Origin: Trissonchulus latispiculum | Taxonomy: Eukaryota; Nematoda; Enoplea; Enoplida; Ironidae | DNA: 64,000 nucleotides | NCBI GenBank assembly: GCA_030248195.1 | Contig: JASAND010022049.1 | Coordinates: 1 to 64,000, forward strand | Direction: 5' to 3' | Part shown: in pieces, positions 31,600-40,564 of the stretch | How positions within the stretch are numbered: position 1 is the stretch's first letter | Layout of the letters: every line of letters starts with the position of its first letter | Notes under the pieces: model-generated | The model's database searches: none | Seen by the model: only the letters and a program-made list of their open reading frames with translations | Told to the model about the DNA's origin: nothing | Translations under genes and position numbers: made by a program

Positions 31600-32880
31600 C
31601 TCGGTCACAATCTGGGGCTATTCGCCCCCAAGTTTCGCAGTCTGCGGGTTCCCTGTCTCTAATGTCGCAGTCGGGGGGCCCCCAAGTCCTACCCGCTACT
31701 ACCCCCCCAGAAATAGTAGTTTCGGGGGAGGAAACTACGGTAAAATCTTTGTCTGGGGGACCTGAACTGCTGCAGACTTCGGATTCGCTTCAGGGGGGAC
31801 AACTGTTCACCCCCGGCCCTCAATTTGATGCTTTTGATGATTCTGTCGAAATTGACGACTCAGACTCGCAAGATGAGCAACTTTTGTCAGCCATGCAGAA
31901 TTATTTGGACTACAGGCGGAAAGATCTCGGTTTGGCGCCAGTCACGGTTTCTGATTTGTTGGGGGGAAAAAGTTCGGGATCAAAAAGTTCGGGGGAGAAA
32001 AGTTCGGGGGAAAATAATCCCGAACCAGTTCCGAACCAAACTTCCGAAAATGACCTGATTCAGTTACAACATCAGCAAGTCCCTCCCACTCCCGCGAAGT
32101 CTGTAGCTGCGGCCCCTCCCCAGACCCAGGAAGATATGGCAGAAAAACCCGACAGAAGATTGGGTGGTCATGCTCAGAATCGGGGGGCGCCCGCTCCTCC
32201 TCCCCAGGGGCGACCCGAGTCTTTTGCGCCCGACGGCCAGTCTCAGTCGCAAGGTACGTCTAATTTTACGTCAGATCCAGAGTGCAGTTCGGCCTCGTCG
32301 TCTCGGGGACAGGTGGGGCAACCCACTTTGGGGGTCCCCAGTCTTGCAAACGGTGCTCAAGGGGGATCACCTAATTTTGGGCAAAATTCAGGGCATGTCT
32401 GGTGTCCACCGTCTGTACAGCACCCGCAAGGTACGTTTCAGCGTGCTTCTCCGTCAGGTCAAGCACAGGCCGCCCAGAACGTTCAACAACCGGCCCAAAT
32501 GCCGTCGTCCATGCCGGGTTTTTCTCAATCACAGTCCCCGGCTCAGCAGCCATTATATACGTATACACCTCAGACTGTGCAGCCCGTGCCGCCCTCGGCA
32601 CAACCCGGCTATTATGCCGTTGATATGTACGGAAATCCAGTATACGTATATAATTCACCGGCACAATTTGCTGCTGGAACTGCTGTTGCCTTACAACCGG
32701 CGGCCCATACGTACGTACCGGGACCTAACCAAGCGGTTACGGCTCCGGCGGCATTAGCTGTAAATCAGACGGTGGAAACCAGTCCACAGAACGTCAAAAC
32801 ATCAGATTTCGTATTGGGAAATTCAAGGGTGGCTGCCGACCCGCCTCCTCCGCCGGATAGGGGGGGGGCGCCCCCCCGGG
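31512..32880 (+). CDS. gag: gag Pro/Gln/Ser-rich region, frame 0
   Basis: A long open frame (open to 33209) rich in Pro, Gln, Ser and Gly, with KSSG repeats, an acidic patch (DSVEIDDSDSQDEQ) and PGYYAVDMYGNPVYVY. It looks disordered. Around 32860-32880 a G run followed by a C run precedes a switch to the frame of the capsid region. Read as the middle of one gag gene split by frame breaks. Beyond 32880 this frame is probably not used. Confidence 0.55.
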
Positions 32881-32968
32881 TTTTTCTGCACAGCAGATCA
32901 GTCAAAAGGGGGTTTTTTCCAACAAGGAGGAGCGAGCGACGCCTGCTCGCCACCCAACTCCGGCGACC

Positions 32969-34954
32969 ATGGTGGCCACAGATGCTTCAGTTTCAGGCCA
33001 CGATCCGCGCCTTTTTCGTACGTATATTGAAATTCTCCGGGACGTTCCGCGGTTTGACCCAGAGTTACTCTATGTTGAAGACTGGCTTCCACAATTCGAA
33101 TCTGCAGTGGAAACGTATCAAATTCCTAAAGATCAGTGGCCTCGTCTTTTATACAGTAAATTGGCGGGTAAGGCCCAAATTTATGCCTCCCGTGCGGGTC
33201 TTTCTATGATCGACTCATATGACAGTATTCTGAAACTTTTGAAAACTCAGTTTCCTAAACCGCAGCTGTCATACCAGCAAAAATATACAGCTTTTGTTAA
33301 CCGACTTCAACGTCCCGGAGAACACATACGTAAATATATCTCGGAATTGCAAGCTTTGGCGCTGGATATCTGGAGTGACCCGGGTGACCGGGAGAAGCAC
33401 TGTGTCCAGCAGGTCTATGCCGGGGCAAATGACAAGTACGCGGCGTCGCTCGTCCCTTTGGGGGCGTATGGGGAACCGTCTATGGAAGACATTTTGCGGG
33501 TGATTGACAAACTCGACGCCCGAACCCCACGCCCCACCCCAGGGGATGCATTGTCGTATGACCCCCCAATCTATCATGTGGCATCCTCAGAGAGAGCAGA
33601 ACCGGGCGGGAGTTCTAATGACCCGTTGGAACAGCTACGTAAGGAATTGCAGGATCTTCGGGCACTATGGGAAAAAGGGAAGGATGCACGGCCTAGATTT
33701 GAGGATAAGCGCAAGGATAAGTGCCTCCATTGCGGCAGGAGGGGCCATGATCCTAACAACTGTTGGGAAAAATATCCTCAGCTGGCCCCGGCAGGTTGGA
33801 GGGGGCGACCTCTCCCCAGGGAACAGGTAGCTGGAGTTACCCAGTACGTACCAGTCTATCCGCAGTTTTGTGCACAGCAGCCGGTTTATCCAGCTTTACA
33901 ACCTGCTCCTGTCCCTTTAGCTCTGCCCGCCCCACAGCCTTCTTCGGGTCAGCATGCATATGGTCCACAGTGGGAGGCACCGCCAGCTCAGAGCACGGGT
34001 CAAGTTGTTTCACCTGGTGCAGCCGTGCCTGCTTTACCGGCGCCTTTGGCCCCGGCTCCAGCACCTTCGGTCCGGGGTGTTACTACACAACCTTTAGCGG
34101 CACCGCTGGCGCAACATTTTGTTAGAGGATCGGACCAGAACGCTGCAAATCCACAGGGGGGCACCCCTCCTCCCCGCGTTTCGGCTCAACAACAGGGGGT
34201 TGAACATCTTATAGGGTACGTCGAGACTGAACCACAGCCTTCGGAGCCACACGTATTTGGGGTAGGTTCTCCAGAGGATACGACTCCCGAACAAATCGTT
34301 CAGTCTTTTTCTATGATCCAGTCAAATTTTACGACGTTGGCAGCTATTCATATGCATACGTATACTCATATGAAAAAGTTCACTGAGGTTTTGAAGAAAC
34401 AAATTTTTGACTTGGGCCATGCCATTGCGGACGCGTGGCCAGAAAAACTCGAACGGGAAGATATTTTGGGCTGTGAGGTGACGGTGCCCGAAACTGACGA
34501 AGTAGTTCAACCTGTGGAGGAGGGTCCCGACCCTCCCCCTCTGCTCTCTCTGAATGGGGAATCTCCCTCACCGACTGTGACGTCTTGGGAGCAGACTGCG
34601 GGACTCGCTGTGTCTCAGTCTCAGGGTGCGGTGGTCGACGCGGCCTCTGGGACTGGGACCAGTGGGGGCGCGTCTGGGTGTGCGGCCGATCCACCATCCA
34701 GACCCGCCCCGGGGGGTACATCAGCTCCAGAAAAGCCCCTGCATTCCTTGGTGGTTGTGCCCAACTCCATTTCTGATCTGCAATCTGAAGCTGTTTTAGC
34801 TGCTGGGGACAATACACCGGCAGTTATGAAAGGGCCAATATTTGATGGCCATTGTAGATTCGGGTGCCTCTATTTCAATCATCAGTCAGGGAGGTCTAGA
34901 TCGTCTTTTGAGAGCAGGAGCAGATATTGTGGTTCAATTCCCAGATGCCATTAG
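32969..34954 (+). CDS. gag: gag capsid/nucleocapsid region with CCHC zinc knuckle
   Basis: Gag builds the intracellular particle. Residues 1-200 have the helical, Trp/Leu-rich look of a Ty3-type capsid (LPQFESAVETYQIPKDQWPR, RPGEHIRKYISELQALAL). CLHCGRRGHDPNNC (residues about 251-264) is a C-x2-C-x4-H-x4-C nucleic-acid-binding knuckle. A Pro/Ala/Gln-rich linker and a C-terminal helical segment follow. It overlaps pol by 113 nt, with pol in the +1 frame. The true start is probably upstream in another frame, so this ATG need not be used. Confidence 0.85.
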   Translation: MVATDASVSGHDPRLFRTYIEILRDVPRFDPELLYVEDWLPQFESAVETYQIPKDQWPRLLYSKLAGKAQIYASRAGLSMIDSYDSILKLLKTQFPKPQLSYQQKYTAFVNRLQRPGEHIRKYISELQALALDIWSDPGDREKHCVQQVYAGANDKYAASLVPLGAYGEPSMEDILRVIDKLDARTPRPTPGDALSYDPPIYHVASSERAEPGGSSNDPLEQLRKELQDLRALWEKGKDARPRFEDKRKDKCLHCGRRGHDPNNCWEKYPQLAPAGWRGRPLPREQVAGVTQYVPVYPQFCAQQPVYPALQPAPVPLALPAPQPSSGQHAYGPQWEAPPAQSTGQVVSPGAAVPALPAPLAPAPAPSVRGVTTQPLAAPLAQHFVRGSDQNAANPQGGTPPPRVSAQQQGVEHLIGYVETEPQPSEPHVFGVGSPEDTTPEQIVQSFSMIQSNFTTLAAIHMHTYTHMKKFTEVLKKQIFDLGHAIADAWPEKLEREDILGCEVTVPETDEVVQPVEEGPDPPPLLSLNGESPSPTVTSWEQTAGLAVSQSQGAVVDAASGTGTSGGASGCAADPPSRPAPGGTSAPEKPLHSLVVVPNSISDLQSEAVLAAGDNTPAVMKGPIFDGHCRFGCLYFNHQSGRSRSSFESRSRYCGSIPRCH

Positions 34955-37900
34955 GGCTAGAACTTCGGGGGATACTCCACTACGTATCGAAGGAAAAGTT
35001 TATATCCCTTTTGAAGTGGGTGGAATTCAATTTGGGTGGCATTTTCATCTAGCTCCGCAATTCTATCGTGACATTTTGCTTGGGACTGATTTTTTGAAAG
35101 CTTATAGTTGGGATATTATTTTTTCCGAAAATCGTGTTAGTATGAATGGGTTGAGGCTCAAAATGCTCACTCCTGAGGAAATTCGGGCCGAATGGGACTT
35201 GGGTGATGCAATGGCCTTTGCTGTGGTGCTGGCCATTGACGTACAAATTCCCCCGTCCACGGAGAAATGGGCAAAGGCCCGTATCTCCTCTACCCTCGCT
35301 GATCCTCTGTATTTTTTTGAGCCGTTCGATTCTTTTATTGACGACAACAAAGTTTTGCCCTATGCTGGGGTAGTGGAAGTACAAGATCATTTTTTCGAAT
35401 TTCTATTGGTCAATCCCACAAATTCTCCAATTTCAATTTCACGATCTACGGTTGTGGGGTCTGTCGTCCCCACCTCAGACTATGCTTCTGAAGGTTCAAA
35501 CTTTTCAAAACCCTTGGTGGTCTCTCAAGCTCGTGTCTCTCAGGACCCTTATATCCATGATATGGTCTTTGCAGTCGATGACAATTTGGGTGTCCCTCCC
35601 CCTCATGTTGCCTCAGCTCTCACGTATAAGTTGGCCACTGACTCAGCTTTTGAAGATGACAGCGTTTTTTCTCTTGCCTTTTGGCCAACAGAGGATCCAC
35701 CCCAAAAAGAGGGGGTAGCCCTGAGTCTACCCCAAAAAGAGGGGGTAGGTGTGAACCTACCCCAAAAAGAGGGGGTAAAGACAGTAAAAAGCCCTATGGC
35801 TGAAATTCTTCCGATCGATGCGTGTGAAGACCAAGATGAACTCCCAGAAGTGAAATCTGCTCAAAAAGGGGTAACAGCTCCACCCGAACCCTCCGACCCT
35901 CCCGTAACAAGTGATCCGAGCTTGGGAGACTGTGGGGAGAAAGTTTTGAAATCGTGTCTTCTGCAGGGGGAGGATCTCTCTCCTGTCGCAGAAGGCCATA
36001 ATTTGGGATTACCTCTTGTTTCTGTAACATTTTCAGATGAAGTTCAAGTTTGGGTGGAAGACCGGCCGGTTTTTCGGCTACGGGAGGAGTCAGAAACCCT
36101 TTTGGCTCCTCCCTCTTCTAAATTTGGCCTTGTACGGGGGGAAGGTTGGCCTCAGGAGGTGAGGGGGGTCGACCCCGCCCTCCTGGAGTCTCCTTCGTTC
36201 TCTTCGGCAGCTCAACTTGCGCCTGGGTTCGACCGGACCAGTTTAGCTGCTGAACCTCCGTCCGAGAGCCATCCCGAACTTATTCCGGGTTCAAGTCATC
36301 CCGAACTTATTCTTTCAAGTTCAAGCCATCCCGAACTTTCTACCCCGAACTTACCCCATCCCGATCTTACGACTTCTGTACAAAAATTTTCTGTGTCTGA
36401 TACAAGTCTGTCTCAAGCCGTGAATGATAATGGGCACCACTACTATGTATCTCTCAAGGCACATCCTGGTGAGCATGGGTATATACGTATTCCGTGGCTT
36501 GACCTTTTTTCTGGCACTATTTCGGAACATACGTATATACGTACTCAACCAGAAAGCCAGTTGGCAGGTCCCGTCTCGGGGGGCTCTACTGTGCCCCTCT
36601 CAGATTTACAGGTACGTGCTCTCTTGAACAGCAAGATTCAGCTACATAATTGTTGTTTGACTCGGCGTAATCAGCGACGGTTACGCCTCATGATTTTGAA
36701 TTTTCCTCAAATTTGGGATGCAGCTGGGGGCTTCGGTAAGACGGACATCGATTACCACTATATTGAGATTGAGCCAGGTAAGCGCCCAATAAAAGCTCGG
36801 GCCTACAAAGTAAACCCGGCGCAAAAGAAAATTATTGATGAGAAGTTAGCGGCCTGGTTGGAACAGGGGTTGATTCAACCCTCGCGTAGTCCATGGGCCT
36901 CCCCCATCATTCTGGTTGCGAAAAAGGACGGGGATTGGAGGTTGTGTGTTGACTATCGAAAGCTCAACGCAGTCACAAAAAAAGACTGCTATCCCATTCC
37001 ATATATCACAGGTCTTTTCGAGAGCATTTTGGGACATTCTATTTTTTCGAAACTAGATCTTGCGTCGGGTTTTCATCAGATTCCGATTTACCCTCCGGAT
37101 AGGGAAAAAACGGCTTTTATCACTCATTCAGGACTTTATGAATTTAAAGTCATGCCGTTTGGGCTTTGCAATGCCCCTAGTACGTTTCAACGCATTATTG
37201 ACAGAATTATGGAGGGATTTATAGTGTATATTGACGATGTCCTCGTTACCTCGGCCACCCAGTTGGATCACTTGAAGCGACTCTTGGAGGTTTTCCTCCG
37301 CTGTTCAAGGGAGCATGTCCTACTGAAACTTTCCAAATGTGAATTTGGGCGGTCTGAAATGGCTTTTTTGGGGCATATTCTATCTGCTTTTGGTATTTCG
37401 ACTGATCCCGAAAAAGTACGGGTTGTCAAACGTTTTCCAGCGCCTAAATCTGTGAAAGATGTGCAAAGTTTTTTGGGTTTAGCTGGTTATTACCGTCGTT
37501 TTGTCCCGAATTTTTCGAAAATTGCAAGTCCTATTGTCGCCCTTTTGAAAAAGGACCGAGAATTTATTTGGGACGCAGCCTGCCAGCTGGCTTTTGAAAC
37601 ACTCAAGGAGAAACTTACCACGGCACCGGTTCTCATGTATCCGGACTTTACAAAACCATTTACGTTGGCAACTGACGCTAGCCACTACGGTATAGGGGCC
37701 GTCCTCCAACAACTTGATGATAAGCAAAAACTTCATCCTATTGCTTATGCTGCTCGTGCACTTGCTCCGGCGGAGAAAAATTATACCACAACGGAGCTCG
37801 AAGGTTTGGCAGTCTTTTTTGGCGTCTCTTATTTCCAACATTATCTTATTTTACAGAATTTTGATGTAATTACGGATCACCAAGCTTTGGAGTACATGTT

Positions 37901-39473
37901 TAGTGGAGAGCCTAAGTCCAAAGCTGCAGCGGGTCGGATTGCCCGGTGGGTGTCTTTTCTTCGTGGTTTCAAATTCCGGGTTATCCATCGCCCAGGCATT
38001 ACTAACGGGGCCCCGGATGCATTGTCTAGAAATCCCCCACCTTGGGAGGAGGCAGGGTCTTTCGCTGACCACCCACGCATTCCAGATATTTTTGTGGGGT
38101 CTATTCTCGAAGATGTTTTTGAAGAAGAAGCTCCGGAGGAGGGTGAAAATGCCCCCCGCCCTACCGCTGCAGCTATGGCTGTCTGGAAAAAGGCTCTACA
38201 GCAAGATCAATTCACCAAGGCAATTATAGATTTTTTGGAGAAAAAGCAATTTCCATCTGATGCAAACTTCGCTACATTTTTGCGGAAACATTCGAGCGAA
38301 TTTTTTCTGGAGGAGGGTGTCCTATACCGTCTTGGCAAATCTAAACGTCAGGAACGCCCAAAACTGATAGTTGTTCCGGATAGTTGCTATACGTATGTAT
38401 TGGATGAATGCCATAAAGATCTATTGGGTGGGTGTCATAACCGCCGGTCCAAAATGTACCGATTTTTGAGCCTCAAATACCATTGGCCCACTATGAGTAA
38501 GGACATTGGGGTCTATATTAGCCGGTGTCGGGTATGTGCGGCTTGCAACCCGGGGCCCTCCAAACCACAGGCGTATCTAAAGGCGTTTACCCCGGTCGAA
38601 GCTCCCTTTGAGTTGAGCATGGATGTGATGCATGCTCCTCTCTCAAAAGCAGGAAATTCTAGAGTGTTGGTGGTGGTCGATTTTTTCTCACGTTGGAGTT
38701 GGGCATTCGCCATGCCAAACGAACAGACTCTTACTATTGCACGAATTTTTGCAGAACAGATAATTGCGGTTCATGGGGCCCCCCGGGAGGTTCTAACCGA
38801 CAGGGGCACTCCCTTTTGCTCAGATCTTATGGAGGAACTGTGCAAATTGATGGGCACCAAAAAGGTACGTACTACAGCTTACCACCCAGAATCTAATGGG
38901 GCGTGTGAGAGACTTAATGGTACCTTGAAACGGATGTTACGAAAATGTCTTTTGGCCTATGAACGGGGGTGGGATGAGCTCCTCCCTTGGGTTCTGTTCG
39001 CCTATCGGGCAGTCCCACATGCTTCGACCGGGGAATCGCCTTATTACGTCTTGTTTGGTCGTGACCCCCGGCTTTTTTCGGATAATTTTTTGACAACGCC
39101 TATACCTCGAATTAGTGACTTTTTACCATCATACGTAGATGAACTTCGTGCTCGTATGCGACATATTCGGAAAATTTTGAACGATTATATAGCACAGGTT
39201 CAGAAAAAACGCAAAGATAAATACGACTCTAAAGTCAAACCTATTGAATACAAGGAGGGCATGATGGTTTGGAAAGATGTTTCAAAGGCAAATATTCCGA
39301 AGGGGGCAAGCCGCAAATACCTCCCGGCTTTTGAGGGGCCGTTTCGGGTCCTTAAAGTTATTTCTCCTACCAACTGTCAAATTCAATCTACACTCAATTC
39401 AGATGCCCCCCCTGAAACTGTACACGTGAATAGACTCAAACCATTTTTGATGGAATTGACACCTGATCAGTGA
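34842..39473 (+). CDS. pol: pol polyprotein: protease, RT, RNase H, integrase
   Basis: 1543 codons, intact. The aspartic protease motif is DSGAS (residues 6-10), with ILLGTDFL downstream. A 500-residue linker has three PQKEGV repeats (about 286-312) and several SHPEL repeats (about 480-510). Reverse transcriptase follows from about 630 with DYRKLN (704), SKLDLASGFHQIP and catalytic YIDD (795). RNase H has TDAS (943). Integrase has the H-H-C-C finger (about 1189-1231), catalytic D, D and E near 1260, 1319 and 1354 (MDVMHA, LTDRGTP, ESNGACE), and a GPF module near 1498. No stop or frameshift is visible, so the element is young or selected. Expression needs frameshifting or reinitiation from gag. 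Confidence 0.96.
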   Translation: MMAIVDSGASISIISQGGLDRLLRAGADIVVQFPDAIRARTSGDTPLRIEGKVYIPFEVGGIQFGWHFHLAPQFYRDILLGTDFLKAYSWDIIFSENRVSMNGLRLKMLTPEEIRAEWDLGDAMAFAVVLAIDVQIPPSTEKWAKARISSTLADPLYFFEPFDSFIDDNKVLPYAGVVEVQDHFFEFLLVNPTNSPISISRSTVVGSVVPTSDYASEGSNFSKPLVVSQARVSQDPYIHDMVFAVDDNLGVPPPHVASALTYKLATDSAFEDDSVFSLAFWPTEDPPQKEGVALSLPQKEGVGVNLPQKEGVKTVKSPMAEILPIDACEDQDELPEVKSAQKGVTAPPEPSDPPVTSDPSLGDCGEKVLKSCLLQGEDLSPVAEGHNLGLPLVSVTFSDEVQVWVEDRPVFRLREESETLLAPPSSKFGLVRGEGWPQEVRGVDPALLESPSFSSAAQLAPGFDRTSLAAEPPSESHPELIPGSSHPELILSSSSHPELSTPNLPHPDLTTSVQKFSVSDTSLSQAVNDNGHHYYVSLKAHPGEHGYIRIPWLDLFSGTISEHTYIRTQPESQLAGPVSGGSTVPLSDLQVRALLNSKIQLHNCCLTRRNQRRLRLMILNFPQIWDAAGGFGKTDIDYHYIEIEPGKRPIKARAYKVNPAQKKIIDEKLAAWLEQGLIQPSRSPWASPIILVAKKDGDWRLCVDYRKLNAVTKKDCYPIPYITGLFESILGHSIFSKLDLASGFHQIPIYPPDREKTAFITHSGLYEFKVMPFGLCNAPSTFQRIIDRIMEGFIVYIDDVLVTSATQLDHLKRLLEVFLRCSREHVLLKLSKCEFGRSEMAFLGHILSAFGISTDPEKVRVVKRFPAPKSVKDVQSFLGLAGYYRRFVPNFSKIASPIVALLKKDREFIWDAACQLAFETLKEKLTTAPVLMYPDFTKPFTLATDASHYGIGAVLQQLDDKQKLHPIAYAARALAPAEKNYTTTELEGLAVFFGVSYFQHYLILQNFDVITDHQALEYMFSGEPKSKAAAGRIARWVSFLRGFKFRVIHRPGITNGAPDALSRNPPPWEEAGSFADHPRIPDIFVGSILEDVFEEEAPEEGENAPRPTAAAMAVWKKALQQDQFTKAIIDFLEKKQFPSDANFATFLRKHSSEFFLEEGVLYRLGKSKRQERPKLIVVPDSCYTYVLDECHKDLLGGCHNRRSKMYRFLSLKYHWPTMSKDIGVYISRCRVCAACNPGPSKPQAYLKAFTPVEAPFELSMDVMHAPLSKAGNSRVLVVVDFFSRWSWAFAMPNEQTLTIARIFAEQIIAVHGAPREVLTDRGTPFCSDLMEELCKLMGTKKVRTTAYHPESNGACERLNGTLKRMLRKCLLAYERGWDELLPWVLFAYRAVPHASTGESPYYVLFGRDPRLFSDNFLTTPIPRISDFLPSYVDELRARMRHIRKILNDYIAQVQKKRKDKYDSKVKPIEYKEGMMVWKDVSKANIPKGASRKYLPAFEGPFRVLKVISPTNCQIQSTLNSDAPPETVHVNRLKPFLMELTPDQ

Positions 39474-40564
39474 AATCTTGTTTTACCTTCCCCCTCAACT
39501 GTAGTACGTATGTATCTCACATTACTGATCTCTTTTGCTGTATTATGTTAACCTCTTTTAGTTTTAGCTTTTATACGTATATAATGTTTTTACCCACATT
39601 TGTGTTTTCTTCTATGTTTAGGTTTACATTTGGGTTTTTCTCCCAGTGCTGTGATTTTTCTGTTTATTTCAGGAATTCCCTGGTTAGTTTTGTCACATAT
39701 TTTAGGACTCTTTTTATAATACACAGCTGTACGTATAGCAAATCTTTTGGGGGTTTGGACATTTTTTCTTTGTCTGATAAAATTTAATTCCCACCTGTAG
39801 AACTTCGTTGTACGTATTATACGTATACGTATAAAAAGTACGCTCTCACTTATGTTTTTCTGATGAAATTTAAACTTGAAAATCTTTTCATGATGGAATT
39901 TCTTTTACCTCTTTTCCTTGAATATAATTCTCCATTTCAGGTGGTTATATTGTTTCATTTAGAATAAATTTAGTTTTTTAGTCTTCACGTGGGTATTTTC
40001 GTAGCGCACATGTTTGTTAGATTTCTGGGGTTTATTCCCTTTTAAAGTCTATGGTTGTACTAGATTTAAATTTCACTTTCAAGTGTTTTTCCTTGACATT
40101 TATAAACTTTTCTTCTTTTTCCCTCTTTTGGTGCGCGGTTATACGTATATAAGTTTTTACATACGTATATTTTTACATACGTATATAAGTTTTTTCAACA
40201 CAGTTTCGGCGGCAACGCTCTTCCTATTTCTGTTTGTTTACTGCACTTGTTCGTTTTTTTCCTTCATTGTTTGCACTTTTCTGTCTATTTCAGGAACCTT
40301 TTGGTCCTTCCTTTGGTGTTTATCGTGGGGTGCCTTTCCCATCAGCGGACCATCATTTGGATTCTGGATCCCTTGCCTTCATATCTCAGGTTGTTTCTTT
40401 TCTTGCTGTGAAATCTTTACCCTAGTGTTTTTGTGACTTTGTGACATGGTTTAAAAAAGGGTTTTTCTGAGACTTGCATTCTGATAAAGTTTTCCTGTGA
40501 TATTGACACTATCTGAATTTTGAAAATTTGCCTTTTTTTAAAGTTTTTGTTTCCTTGATTTGCC
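39474..40564 (+). other. Pol-ORF3 spacer, T-rich
   Basis: About 1.1 kb without convincing coding sequence. It holds several acceptor-like sites (for example TTTATTTCAG near 39670 and TCTATTTCAG near 40293) and a cluster of TACGTA words. It may serve as the intron side of a spliced message for the third ORF, as env-position genes often use. That is inference only. Confidence 0.5.

Noticed and set aside
32371..32664. Antisense ORFs over gag and pol
   Set aside because: Shadows of the real frames.
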